37,249 bases of DNA, taken from positions 1 to 37,249 of the forward strand of contig NZ_JACTUZ010000030.1 in assembly GCF_014490445.1 (NCBI RefSeq), given 5' to 3'. The notes below the pieces were generated by a model. That model did not search any database. It had not been told where the DNA came from and worked only from the letters and a program-made list of their open reading frames with translations. The translations under genes were made by a program, and so were the position numbers. This stretch comes from Pseudoroseomonas ludipueritiae (GTDB taxonomy: Bacteria; Pseudomonadota; Alphaproteobacteria; Acetobacterales; Acetobacteraceae). Shown one piece after another: positions 8,273-15,944 of the stretch; position 1 is the stretch's first letter, and every line of letters begins with the position of its first letter.

Positions 8273-9511
8273 TCAGCCGCGCACGATGCCGACGGCACGC
8301 AGCCGCGCCAGTTCGGCCTCGCCCAGGGCGGGGCGCAGGATCTCGTCATTATGCTCGCCCAGCTTCGGCGCGGGGCGGGCCAGCACCCCAGGCGTGGCGG
8401 AGAGGCGCGGCACCATGCCATGCATCGGCACGAAGCCGCCGGGCATGTCCTCGTCCGGCACCTCAATCAGCGCCTCGCGCTCCGCCACATAGGGGTCCTG
8501 CAGCAGGTCCGCGGCGTCCATGATGGGGCCGATGGTGACGCCGGCCTTGTCGAAATGGTCCAGCACCTCGGCCTTGTCGCGCTCGGCGATGAAGCCGGCG
8601 ACGATGCCGTCCAATTCTTGCCAGTTGCGCAGCCGGTCCACATTGGTGCGGAAGCGCGGGTCCTCGATCAGCTCCGCCCGCCCGATCGAGCGCAGCAGCT
8701 TCTCCGTCATGCCCTGGGTGGAGGAGGAGAGGCAGACCCATCCGCCATCCCGCGTGCGGTAGGCATTGCGCGGCGCGGTATTGGTGCTGCGGCTGCCGGT
8801 GCGCTGCTTGGTGCGGCCGGTCAGGCGGTAATTGGCGGTCTGCGGGTCCATCACCGCCAGCATGGGGTCGATCAGCGAGAGGTCGATCACCTGCCCCTGC
8901 CCTGTCTGCTCCGCGTGCCGCAGCGCGATGGTGGCGGATGCCGCGCCGTAGATGCCGGCATAGCAGTCGCCCATGAACATCGGCGGCAGCACCGGCTCCC
9001 GGTCCGCGAAGCCATTGACGGCGGCGAAGCCGGAATAGCCCTCCACCAGCGTGCCGAAGCCAGGCTTGTGGCGGTAGGGCCCGTCCTGCCCCCAACCGCT
9101 GATGCGCACGATCACCAGCGCCGGGTTGATCTCATGCAGCACTTCCGGCGCCAGCCCCATCTGCTCCAGCACGCCGGGGCGGAAGCTTTCCGTCAGGATG
9201 GCGGCATCCTTCGCCAAGGCCCGCACCACGGCCTGCGCTTCCGGGTTCCGCAGGTCCAGGCAGATGCTTTTCTTGTTGCGGCACCAGCTTTTCCAGGATG
9301 TCTCGACACCCTGCACCTTCCAGGCACGCAGCGTGTCGCCCTCGGGCGGCTCCACCTTCACCACCTCGGCGCCGTGGTCGGCCAGCACCATGCTCAGCGT
9401 ATTGCCGGCCACCAGCCGCGCCAGGTCCAGCACGCGCACCCCATGCAGCGGGCCGCGCGCGGCGGGGTCGAAGGCCTTGCGATGCAGGCGGGAGGGCGCG
9501 TGCTGGTCCAT
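8273..9511 (-). CDS. CaiB/BaiF family (class III) CoA-transferase
   Basis: This enzyme moves coenzyme A between acyl-CoA and a carboxylic acid. The protein is 412 aa, normal for the family. The N-terminal PLHGVRVLDLARLVAGNTLS (21-40) and GAEVVKVEPPEGDTLR (48-63) form the CoA-binding fold. MFMGDCYAGIYGA (178-190) carries Asp182, at the position of the catalytic aspartate that forms the acyl-aspartyl intermediate in formyl-CoA transferase. GQGQVIDLSLIDPMLAVM follows, as in relatives. The frame is open further upstream to 9733, but that would overlap the preceding gene by about 220 bases; the ATG at 9511, two bases after the preceding stop, is the sensible start. With the aldolase gene upstream it suggests activation of an organic acid to its CoA ester followed by C-C cleavage. 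The substrate cannot be read from sequence. Confidence 0.93.
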   Translation of the reverse strand: MDQHAPSRLHRKAFDPAARGPLHGVRVLDLARLVAGNTLSMVLADHGAEVVKVEPPEGDTLRAWKVQGVETSWKSWCRNKKSICLDLRNPEAQAVVRALAKDAAILTESFRPGVLEQMGLAPEVLHEINPALVIVRISGWGQDGPYRHKPGFGTLVEGYSGFAAVNGFADREPVLPPMFMGDCYAGIYGAASATIALRHAEQTGQGQVIDLSLIDPMLAVMDPQTANYRLTGRTKQRTGSRSTNTAPRNAYRTRDGGWVCLSSSTQGMTEKLLRSIGRAELIEDPRFRTNVDRLRNWQELDGIVAGFIAERDKAEVLDHFDKAGVTIGPIMDAADLLQDPYVAEREALIEVPDEDMPGGFVPMHGMVPRLSATPGVLARPAPKLGEHNDEILRPALGEAELARLRAVGIVRG

Positions 9512-9513
9512 GC

Positions 9514-10494
9514 TCAATCGATCCGGATATTGGCGGCGGTGGCAACCTGCTTCCAGCGGGCGATGTCCTGCTTCAGGAAGCCGTCGAAGGCGGCGGCGGG
9601 GCGCGGGGAAGGCTCCGCGCCCTCGCCGCGCAGGTATTGCGCGAGGCGCCCCTCGCCCAGCGCCTCGTTGGCCACGGCGTTCAGCTTCTCCACGATCTCG
9701 CGCGGCGTGCCGCGCCGGGCCAGCAGGCCCCACCAGATCTCGGCGCTGTAGTCCAGGCCGCTTTCCTTCGGCGTTGGCGCCTGTGGGCCGCTGGCGGGCC
9801 GGGCCTCGGAGGTCCAGCCGAGGATCTTGACGCTGGCATCCTTCACCAGCCCGGCGGCCGAGGGCACGGTGGTGAAGAGCAACTGGATGGTGCCGGCCAC
9901 CAGGTCGGTCGTCGCCGGGCCCATGCCGCGATAGGGAATGTGCACGAGCTGCAGGCCGCCCGCCTTCTGCGCGAAAAGCTCCGCCGAAAGCTGGTTGATG
10001 CTGCCCGGCCCGGCGGAGCCGTAATCCACCTTGCCCGGGTTGGCGCGGATATACTCCACCGCCTCCTTCAGGTTGTTGGCCGGGAAGGACTTCGTGGCCA
10101 GCACCAGCAGCGGCGCCGTGGCGGCCAGCGCCACGCCCTCGAAATCGCCGATGGCGTCATAGGGTGTCGCCTGCGTCGCCGCGCTGGTGGCGAAGGTGGA
10201 GGAAGTCACCAGCAGCGTGTAGCCATCCGGCGCCGCGCGGGCGACCTCGTTGGAGCCCAGCGTGCTGCCGGCGCCGGGCCTGTTCTCCACCACGAAGGGC
10301 TGGCCAAGGCGGCGCTGGAAATGCTCGGCCAGCGGGCGCGCCACGGCGTCGTTGGAGCCGCCGGGGGTGAAGGGCACCACCACGCGCACGGTGCGGCTGG
10401 GCCAGTTGCCCTGCGCGCGGGCGAGGCCGGGCAGCACCAGCGGGGCGGCCAGGGCGCTGGCCAGCAGGCCACGGCGGGGTATTGCAGCGATCAT
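9514..10494 (-). CDS. Bug-family (tripartite tricarboxylate) substrate-binding protein
   Basis: This is the second Bug/TctC-type periplasmic receptor of the operon, 326 aa. Signal peptide: RRGLLASALAAPLVLPGLARAQ (7-28). The ligand loop is WPSRTVRVVVPFTPGGSNDA (31-50), followed by RPLAEHFQRRLGQPFVVENRPGAG, a strongly conserved Bug segment. It is clearly diverged from the receptor at 7277-8245 (different signal, different central region) and so is not a recent tandem duplicate. It stops two bases before the CoA-transferase start, so the two are probably translationally linked. Two receptors with no permease in the same operon may bind different acids or serve a shared TctAB encoded elsewhere. 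Confidence 0.93.
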   Translation of the reverse strand: MIAAIPRRGLLASALAAPLVLPGLARAQGNWPSRTVRVVVPFTPGGSNDAVARPLAEHFQRRLGQPFVVENRPGAGSTLGSNEVARAAPDGYTLLVTSSTFATSAATQATPYDAIGDFEGVALAATAPLLVLATKSFPANNLKEAVEYIRANPGKVDYGSAGPGSINQLSAELFAQKAGGLQLVHIPYRGMGPATTDLVAGTIQLLFTTVPSAAGLVKDASVKILGWTSEARPASGPQAPTPKESGLDYSAEIWWGLLARRGTPREIVEKLNAVANEALGEGRLAQYLRGEGAEPSPRPAAAFDGFLKQDIARWKQVATAANIRID

Positions 10495-10521
10495 TGCAGG
10501 TTTCCTCAGGATCTTCTTGCT

Positions 10522-11415
10522 TCAGGCCGCGGCGCCGAGGCCCAGCCGCCGCGCCAGTGCCAGCACGGCGCGGGCGCTGGCGGCGAAAGGCGCGTCCACC
10601 ATCTGCCCATCCACGGTATAGGCGCCGATGCCCTTGGCCTCGGCCTCCTCGGCCGCCGCGACGACGCGGGCGGCGCGCGCGATCTCGGCCTCGCCGGGCT
10701 GGAAGGCGGCGTTCACGATGGCGATCTGGCTGGGGTGGATGCAGGACTTGCCGGCAAAGCCAAGCCTGCGGGATGCCTCGGCCTCCGCCCGGCAGCGCTC
10801 GGGCGAGGCGATGGCCGCCAGCGCGCCATCGAAGGCCGGGATGCGCGCCTCCGCCGCCGCCAGCCGCACCTGGAGCCGCACCTGATGCAGCGCGACCTCG
10901 TCGTCGCGGGCGATGCCGAAAGGCTCGAAAAGGTCGCCATAGCCGATCTGCAACCCGGTCACGCGCGGGTCGGCGCAGGCGATCTCGGCGGCCAGCCGCA
11001 GCCCGCGCGGCGTTTCGATATTCGCCAGGATGCCGCAGGGCGCGGCGCCCGCGGCGGCCTCGGCCCGGGCGATGATCGCGATGGCGTCGCGGACCATGGC
11101 CGCCGATTCCACCATCGGCAGGTTGATGGCATCCAGCCCGGTTCCGGCCAGCGCCGCCACGTCCTCGGCGAAATGCGGCGTGCCGAGCGCGTTCACGCGC
11201 ACGATGGCCAGCTTGCCTGCGGCACGCAGGGCCGGGTCGCGCAGCGCGGCGGCGACATGGGCACGGGCCTCGGCCTTGCGTTCCGGCGCCACGGAATCCT
11301 CGAGGTCGAAGCTCAGCGCATCGGCGGCGGAGGCCGCGCCCTTGAGGAAAAGTTCCGGCCGCGTGCCAGGCAGGAACAGCTTGCTGCGCATGGCGTCGAG
11401 GGAGGCGAAAGTCAT
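10522..11415 (-). CDS. HpcH/HpaI aldolase / citrate lyase beta-like (CitE-like)
   Basis: This TIM-barrel C-C lyase resembles malyl-CoA, citramalyl-CoA and CitE-type lyases, which cleave beta-hydroxyacyl-CoA compounds to acetyl-CoA plus a 2-oxo acid, with Mg2+. Length is 297 aa, normal. Seen motifs: MRSKLFLPGTRPELFLKG (9-26, CoA-binding arginine region), LSFDLEDSVAPERKAEAR (metal and active-site Glu-Asp), IVRVNALGTPHFAEDVAAL, and CGILANIETPRGLRLAAEI, with the metal-binding Glu. The family's lid and final helices follow (GFAGKSCIHPSQI). It lies 13 bases downstream of the amidohydrolase gene and 27 upstream of the Bug receptor gene. Paired with a CaiB-type CoA-transferase, it could act on a citramalate-, malate- or itaconate-derived CoA ester. 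That is inference. Confidence 0.9.
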   Translation of the reverse strand: MTFASLDAMRSKLFLPGTRPELFLKGAASAADALSFDLEDSVAPERKAEARAHVAAALRDPALRAAGKLAIVRVNALGTPHFAEDVAALAGTGLDAINLPMVESAAMVRDAIAIIARAEAAAGAAPCGILANIETPRGLRLAAEIACADPRVTGLQIGYGDLFEPFGIARDDEVALHQVRLQVRLAAAEARIPAFDGALAAIASPERCRAEAEASRRLGFAGKSCIHPSQIAIVNAAFQPGEAEIARAARVVAAAEEAEAKGIGAYTVDGQMVDAPFAASARAVLALARRLGLGAAA

Positions 11416-11428
11416 GGCGCGGTCCTGT

Positions 11429-12268
11429 TCAGGCGAAGCCGTAGAGGGTGGCGGGATTGTCCACCAGGATGCGGTCGGTGAGCCGCGGGCCGGCCCAATC
11501 GGCCAGCAGGTCCAGCAGCAGGGCGTCGTCCGGCTTGTGCGGCTCGGTCACATGCGGCCAGTCGCTGCCCCAGACCAGGCGCTCCGGCGCCTCGGCAATG
11601 AAGGCGCGGGCGATGCGGCCGGCCTCCGGGTAGGGCGGGCCACTACGGGTGTTCAGGTAGGCGCCGGAGAGCTTCGCCCAGGCCCGTCCGGATTGCAGCA
11701 GCCGCGCCACCACGGCGAAGGCGGGGTGGTCCGGCCCCTCCTCCGGCGGCAGGCGGGCCATGTGGTCGAAGACCACGGGGCATGGCAGGGCAGCCAGCAC
11801 ATCGGCGGCTTCCAGGATCTGCGCCGCGGTCAGGTGCAGTTGCAGGTGCCAGCCCAGCGGCGCGACACGGGCGGCCAGCGGCGCCAGGTCGGCCAGGGAC
11901 AGGGGTGCGTCCGCCGGGTTCCACAGGCTCAGCCGCAGCCCGCGCACGCCGGCGTCGTTCAGGCGGCGGAACTCCTCGTCTGGCGCGCCGGGCGGCAGCA
12001 CGGCAATGCCACGGCCATCCGGGCCGAGCTGCGCCAGCGCGTCCAGCAGCGCGGCCGGGTCAGTGCCATGGTGCTTGGCCTGCACCAGCACCGCGCGGCT
12101 GGTGCCGATGCGGCGTTGCAGCAGCCGGTAGTCGGCCAGAGTCATGCCGGAAACGGGCGCCGCGCCGGGAAAGCGGTTGTCAAGGACATGCAGATGGGCA
12201 TCGCAGGCTCCGGCTGGCACCGGGTGGCGCGGCGGCGCGGTGCCCGCCGAATGCGGCGCAGCCGTCAT
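11429..12268 (-). CDS. Amidohydrolase family protein (PDC hydrolase/lactonase-like)
   Basis: This predicted metal-dependent hydrolase belongs to the COG3618/LigI branch, which hydrolyses lactones such as 2-pyrone-4,6-dicarboxylate. Length is 279 aa, in range. GACDAHLHVLDNRFPG (20-35) carries the first metal His pair, His25 and His27. HLQLHL, VVFDHMARLP and LVWGSDWPHVT provide the later His and Asp ligands of the barrel. The N-terminal proline-rich segment to about 20 is typical of this branch. It is the first gene of the minus-strand operon and is transcribed away from a divergent LysR regulator. The product may open a cyclic ester to the acid later activated by the CoA-transferase. Other amidohydrolase reactions (decarboxylation, amide hydrolysis) cannot be excluded. 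Confidence 0.88.
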   Translation of the reverse strand: MTAAPHSAGTAPPRHPVPAGACDAHLHVLDNRFPGAAPVSGMTLADYRLLQRRIGTSRAVLVQAKHHGTDPAALLDALAQLGPDGRGIAVLPPGAPDEEFRRLNDAGVRGLRLSLWNPADAPLSLADLAPLAARVAPLGWHLQLHLTAAQILEAADVLAALPCPVVFDHMARLPPEEGPDHPAFAVVARLLQSGRAWAKLSGAYLNTRSGPPYPEAGRIARAFIAEAPERLVWGSDWPHVTEPHKPDDALLLDLLADWAGPRLTDRILVDNPATLYGFA

Positions 12269-12378
12269 GGCATGAAACCGGTGGAGCCGGCCAACATGGA
12301 TCGTTCCTTCCCCTTCCGGCGCCGTGTCGCGCCTGTTCGTTTATTCGGCCGGCAAGATGGCGGCTTTTTCACCCTGAG

Positions 12379-12397
12379 TATAATGCATTGATGGCAT
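12379..12397. promoter_or_regulatory. LysR-type box in the divergent promoter region
   Basis: TGCATTGATGGCA (12384-12396) fits the T-N11-A LysR box, with the inverted arms TGC/GCA. The extended form ATGC-N7-GCAT spans 12383-12397. A plus-strand TATAAT (12379-12384) overlaps its left edge, and AGTATA just before it reads TATACT on the minus strand, so both divergent promoters could be controlled from here. No convincing -35 boxes were identified, as expected for an activator-dependent promoter. Confidence 0.5.
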
Positions 12398-12416
12398 CGA
12401 TTGATGAGGGATGGTC

Positions 12417-13319
12417 ATGCATCTGCCCATGGATGACGTGCAGGCCTTTGTGCAGGTGGCCGAACTCGGCAGCTTCACCCGGGCGGCCGACCGCCTGGCG
12501 CTGACGCAGACAGGGCTGACGCGGCGCATCCAGCGGCTGGAAGCCTTTGTCGGCCTGCCGCTGCTGGACCGCACCAGCCGCCGGACCACCCTGACCGCCG
12601 CCGGGCGGGACTTCCTGCCCCTCGCCAAGCGCGTGGTGGAGGACCTGACCCATGGACTGGAGCGGCTGCGCACCACGGCCCGGCTCAGCGCCGGGGATGT
12701 CACCCTGGCCACCATGCCCGCCGTGGCCTACCAGCGCCTGCCCATGGTGCTGGCGACCTATGCCCGCCGCTATCCCAGCAACCGCGTCATGCTGCTGGAA
12801 CGCTCCGGCGCCCTGGTCACCGAGGCGGTGCGGCGGGGCGATGCCGAATTCGGCATCCATATCGGGCAGGACCCGCAGGACGATCTGGCGGAAGACCTGC
12901 TCTCCGCCGATCCGCTGGTGCTGGTCTGCCACCCCGCCCATGCGCTGGCCTCCCGCGGCTCCGTCGCCTGGGCGGAGTTGCGGGAGGACGACCTCATCAC
13001 CCTGGGTGGCAGCAGCGGCAATCGCGCGCTGGTGGAGATGCAACTGGCCCGCGTCGGCCTGCCCGGGCGTGGGCGCTTCGTGGTGGAGAACACGCCCAGC
13101 GCCATGGCACTGGCGGCAACGGGCGTGGCGGTGGCCATCCTGCCTTCCGCCACCGGCCGGGGCCTGCTGTCAGGGGCGCTGGTGGAAGTGCCCCTGGTGG
13201 AGCCCGTGCTGCACCGCCGGTTGAGCCTGGTCCGGCGGCGGCGGGAGGCTCTGACCCCGGCGGCGGGCGCACTTTACCGCATGTTGCTGCCGGGTGGCGC
13301 CTCGTCAGGCGAGGGATGA
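12417..13319 (+). CDS. LysR-family transcriptional regulator
   Basis: The winged helix-turn-helix is at about 5-63: MDDVQAFVQVAELGSFTRAA, TQTGLTRRIQRLEAFVGLPL, then LDRTSRRTTLTAAGRDFL, the classic LysR layout. The periplasmic-binding-like co-inducer domain follows (about 90-295). The length is 300 aa from the ATG at 12417. I prefer this start because GAGGG ends six bases upstream; the ATG at 12411 touches the GAGGG. It is divergent from the five-gene catabolic operon with about 140 bases between, the standard arrangement of an operon-specific LysR activator and its own autorepressed gene. The inducer is probably the substrate or a CoA-pathway intermediate. Confidence 0.93.
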   Translation: MHLPMDDVQAFVQVAELGSFTRAADRLALTQTGLTRRIQRLEAFVGLPLLDRTSRRTTLTAAGRDFLPLAKRVVEDLTHGLERLRTTARLSAGDVTLATMPAVAYQRLPMVLATYARRYPSNRVMLLERSGALVTEAVRRGDAEFGIHIGQDPQDDLAEDLLSADPLVLVCHPAHALASRGSVAWAELREDDLITLGGSSGNRALVEMQLARVGLPGRGRFVVENTPSAMALAATGVAVAILPSATGRGLLSGALVEVPLVEPVLHRRLSLVRRRREALTPAAGALYRMLLPGGASSGEG

Positions 13320-13397
13320 TCGCCGCCCTTGCACGGGCGGCATAGTGCCGAAGCAGGAGGCCTTTTCTGAAATCCTGTTCCGGCACAGTATCCTGCC

Positions 13398-14087
13398 ATG
13401 CCCATGCAGCTGCACGACCTGGCTGGCGCGGACCCTGGCCGGCGTTTCTCCCCCTATTGCTGGCGGACCCGGCTGGCGCTGGCCCATAAGGGCTTCGTTC
13501 CCGAGATCCTGCCTTGGCGCTTCACGGACAAAGCCGCGATCGCGGATTCCGGCAGCGACAAGGTTCCCGTGCTGCGGGACGATGGCCGGGTCATCGCAGA
13601 CTCCTGGCGTATCGCCGAGTATCTTGAGGACACCTACCCCGACCGGCCGAGCCTGTTCGGAGGCGCGGGAGGCCGCGCCCTGGCGCAGTTCGTCAATGCC
13701 TGGGCCGATGCCACCGTGATCGCGGGCCTGGCGACGCTGGTCGTCGCCGATATACCGGCCATACTGGCGCCCCAGGACCTGGCCTACTTCATCAGCAGCC
13801 GCGAGGCGCGCTTCGGGCGCCCCCTGCCGGAAGTCGTCTCAGGCCGGGACGAAAGAGTTGTGCAGTTCCGCCAGGCCTTGCACCCGGCGCGCATGATCCT
13901 GCGGCAGCGGCCCTTCCTGCATGGCGATACGCCAGCCTATGCGGACTACATCCTGTTCGGCGGCTTCCAGTGGGCACGCTGCGTCAGCCCCTTCCCCATC
14001 CTCCTGGCCGATGATCCACTCCACGCCTGGCGGGAGCGCATGCTCGATCTGTTCGGCGGGCTGGCACGAGAGGCCCCAGCCGCCTGA
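13398..14087 (+). CDS. Glutathione S-transferase family protein
   Basis: The N-terminal thioredoxin-like domain (about 1-80) contains FSPYCWRTRLALAHKGF (17-33), at the position of the glutathione-activating residue; this form resembles bacterial beta-etherase (LigE/LigF-type) GSTs. DSGSDKVPVLRDDGRVIADS carries the cis-proline VPVL and the ADS motif that binds the glutathione gamma-glutamyl group. An all-helical C-terminal domain follows (about 95-225). Length is 229 aa, usual for the family. There is no signal peptide, so it is cytosolic. A second in-frame ATG two codons in is also possible; no strong ribosome binding site helps decide. It is monocistronic and convergent with the aminotransferase gene. 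Substrate unknown. Confidence 0.88.
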   Translation: MPMQLHDLAGADPGRRFSPYCWRTRLALAHKGFVPEILPWRFTDKAAIADSGSDKVPVLRDDGRVIADSWRIAEYLEDTYPDRPSLFGGAGGRALAQFVNAWADATVIAGLATLVVADIPAILAPQDLAYFISSREARFGRPLPEVVSGRDERVVQFRQALHPARMILRQRPFLHGDTPAYADYILFGGFQWARCVSPFPILLADDPLHAWRERMLDLFGGLAREAPAA

Positions 14088-14096
14088 TCGCGCACC

Positions 14097-14111
14097 CTGG
14101 CCATCGGCCAG
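14097..14111. terminator. Short hairpin between convergent genes
   Basis: CTGGCC-ATC-GGCCAG is a perfect 6-bp stem with a 3-base loop, ten bases after the GST-gene stop and 16 bases before the convergent aminotransferase stop. There is no U-run, so it would be a weak or factor-assisted bidirectional terminator. Confidence 0.4.
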
Positions 14112-14126
14112 CACACGGCACGCCAA

Positions 14127-15509
14127 TTAGGCCCCCGCGGTGGCCTTCATGGCATGGCCGGCAAGGGCCTTCCCAAGCGACCAGGCCGCGCCGGGCACGC
14201 GATGGCTGTCGGCGACCGCCGCCTCAAAGCCACGCTCGATCCAGTCACAATCCGCATCGGATATGACCAGCGCCGGCAGCAGCTTGATGGTATGGCTCGC
14301 ATGGCCGGACACCTGGCTCAGGATCCTGTGTTCCTTGAACAAGGGCAGAGTGATGAGCTGGCAGAAGAGCCCGACATTCACTGCCTCGATCATGCTCCAT
14401 GCGGCCTTCAGCTTCATGGATTGTGGCCGGCCGAACTCGATGCCGATCATGAGCCCCTTGCCGCGGACCTCCTTCACGAACTCGTAGCGCCCGACCATGC
14501 CCTGGAAGAAGGCGAGCAAACGCTCCCCCTGCCGCGCGGCATTGCCGATGCAGTCCTCCGCCTCCAGTGCTTCCAGCGTCGCGAGGCCGGCCGCCATGGC
14601 GAGATCATTCTTCGAGAAGGTCGAGCCATGCACCACGGCACGATCCATCCGGTTGAAGATCTTGTCGAAGATCCATTTGCGCAGGAGCACCGCCCCGACC
14701 GGCACATGCCCGCCCGAGAGGGCCTTGGCGAGCAGCACCATGTCAGGCTCCACGCCCCAGTGCTCGATGGCAAGGAAGCGGCCCGTCCGGCCCAGCCCGG
14801 TCTGGATCTCATCCGCCACGAAGAGGGTGCCATACTTGCGGCAAAGGGCCGCCGCGGCGGCGAGATAACCGTCCGAGGGGAGGTTGACGCCCTTCCCCTG
14901 AATCGGTTCGACGATGAAGGCCGCCATGGTGCGCGCGGCGAGCACCTGTTCAAGGGCCGCCAGGTCATCGAATGGCACCGCGACGCAATCCGGCAACATC
15001 GGCTCGAAGCCGGTCCGGAAGTTGGCATCGCCATTCAGGGACAAGGCCCCATAGGTCAGGCCATGGAAGGCGTGCTCCGCATAGACGATGCCGGGGCGGC
15101 CGGTTGCGCCACGTGCAAACTTGATGGCCGCCTCCACCGCCTCCGCACCCGAATTCGAGAAAAAGGCATTGTCGAGGTACGGCACGTGACGCAGCAGCCG
15201 CTCGGCCAGCACTCCGGCTAGAACGGAGACATCCATCTGCACGAGATTCGGAAGGTCGGAGTCGAGAACCGCCTTCAGGGCATCGCGCACCCCGGCATGA
15301 TTGCGGCCGAGCGCGAAGACCCCAAAGCCGCTCAGAAGATCAAGATACTGCCGGTCCTCACGATCGTAGAGGTAGGGCCCCTCTCCGCGCCTGAAGCCGA
15401 CATCGTAGCCGATCGTCTTGAGCATGCGCACCATCTGCTCGTTGAGGTGCCGTGAGTGCAACGCATAGCGTTCCGCCTCCCGCTCCGAGACAATGGCCTT
15501 GATGTCCAT
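14127..15509 (-). CDS. Class III PLP-dependent aminotransferase
   Basis: Fold-type I aminotransferase of the ornithine/acetylornithine class, 460 aa. GEGPYLYDREDRQYLDLLSG (42-61) is the class III N-terminal strand. FFSNSGAEAVEAAIKFAR (116-133) binds the PLP phosphate. VADEIQTGLGRTG (231-243) holds the PLP-pairing Asp233 and Gln236. The Schiff-base lysine is K262 in LLAKALSGGHVPVG. GSTFSKNDLAMAAGLATLE follows. A strong AGGAGG lies just before the ATG. From memory, the overall pattern (long N-terminal helix, GFGVFALGRNH, IQGKGVNLP, ILSQVSGH) recalls the subgroup that includes HpnO of aminobacteriohopanetriol synthesis, but no hopanoid genes lie nearby and this is tentative. Other options are transaminases for diamines or amino acids. 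Confidence 0.9.
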   Translation of the reverse strand: MDIKAIVSEREAERYALHSRHLNEQMVRMLKTIGYDVGFRRGEGPYLYDREDRQYLDLLSGFGVFALGRNHAGVRDALKAVLDSDLPNLVQMDVSVLAGVLAERLLRHVPYLDNAFFSNSGAEAVEAAIKFARGATGRPGIVYAEHAFHGLTYGALSLNGDANFRTGFEPMLPDCVAVPFDDLAALEQVLAARTMAAFIVEPIQGKGVNLPSDGYLAAAAALCRKYGTLFVADEIQTGLGRTGRFLAIEHWGVEPDMVLLAKALSGGHVPVGAVLLRKWIFDKIFNRMDRAVVHGSTFSKNDLAMAAGLATLEALEAEDCIGNAARQGERLLAFFQGMVGRYEFVKEVRGKGLMIGIEFGRPQSMKLKAAWSMIEAVNVGLFCQLITLPLFKEHRILSQVSGHASHTIKLLPALVISDADCDWIERGFEAAVADSHRVPGAAWSLGKALAGHAMKATAGA

Positions 15510-15944
15510 GCTTCCTCCTGTCCTGACCGGTCACTGTCGCTGCGACATCAAAGAAGCCGCCGCTTCCGGTAAGGTCAACGGGGGATCGGAAAGCCTCATC
15601 CAGCCCAGCGATACGGCCAGGAGCCCGCGTCATCCCGGCCGGCCGCTCAAGGGAAAGAGCGTGCGCTTCTCGGCAGGGCAGGCCCTCCCCCGAAGGAGGC
15701 GCAGCCCTTTCTGTCCCGGGGCTGACAAGCCCCTATCGCCCGTTTCCTCATAGCCCGCCGGCACGGCCTTTCTGGTGCTTCGGATGGCGAATCACTTCCG
15801 CAGGTAGAATGTCCCAGGGCGGCTATCTCGTTATCATGCTGATATCGTAATATTTTTGGCCTGGAGCCGAACCGAGCCCATTCCGGTGAGTTAACCGCTG
15901 GCCTCGATGCCCCCCACGCTGTCCCCCTCCCCCAGGAGACCGCC
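15510..15944. other. Intergenic region between divergent genes
   Basis: This 435-base spacer separates the minus-strand aminotransferase from the plus-strand transglycosylase and should hold both promoters. It contains a palindromic site TATCA-TGC-TGATA (15832-15844) followed by an AT-rich run (GTAATATTTTTGG), a reasonable operator/promoter candidate for the transglycosylase. No other gene or RNA is recognised. Confidence 0.45.

Noticed and set aside
7493-9751. A 752-codon open frame on the plus strand opposite the CoA-transferase and Bug genes
   Set aside because: Its translation is His/Gln/Arg/Gly-rich without any domain. It mirrors high-GC third-position bias in the genuine minus-strand genes.
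9298-11481. A 727-codon open frame opposite the Bug and aldolase genes
   Set aside because: Same antisense artefact of GC-rich coding DNA; the minus-strand products match known families along their full length.
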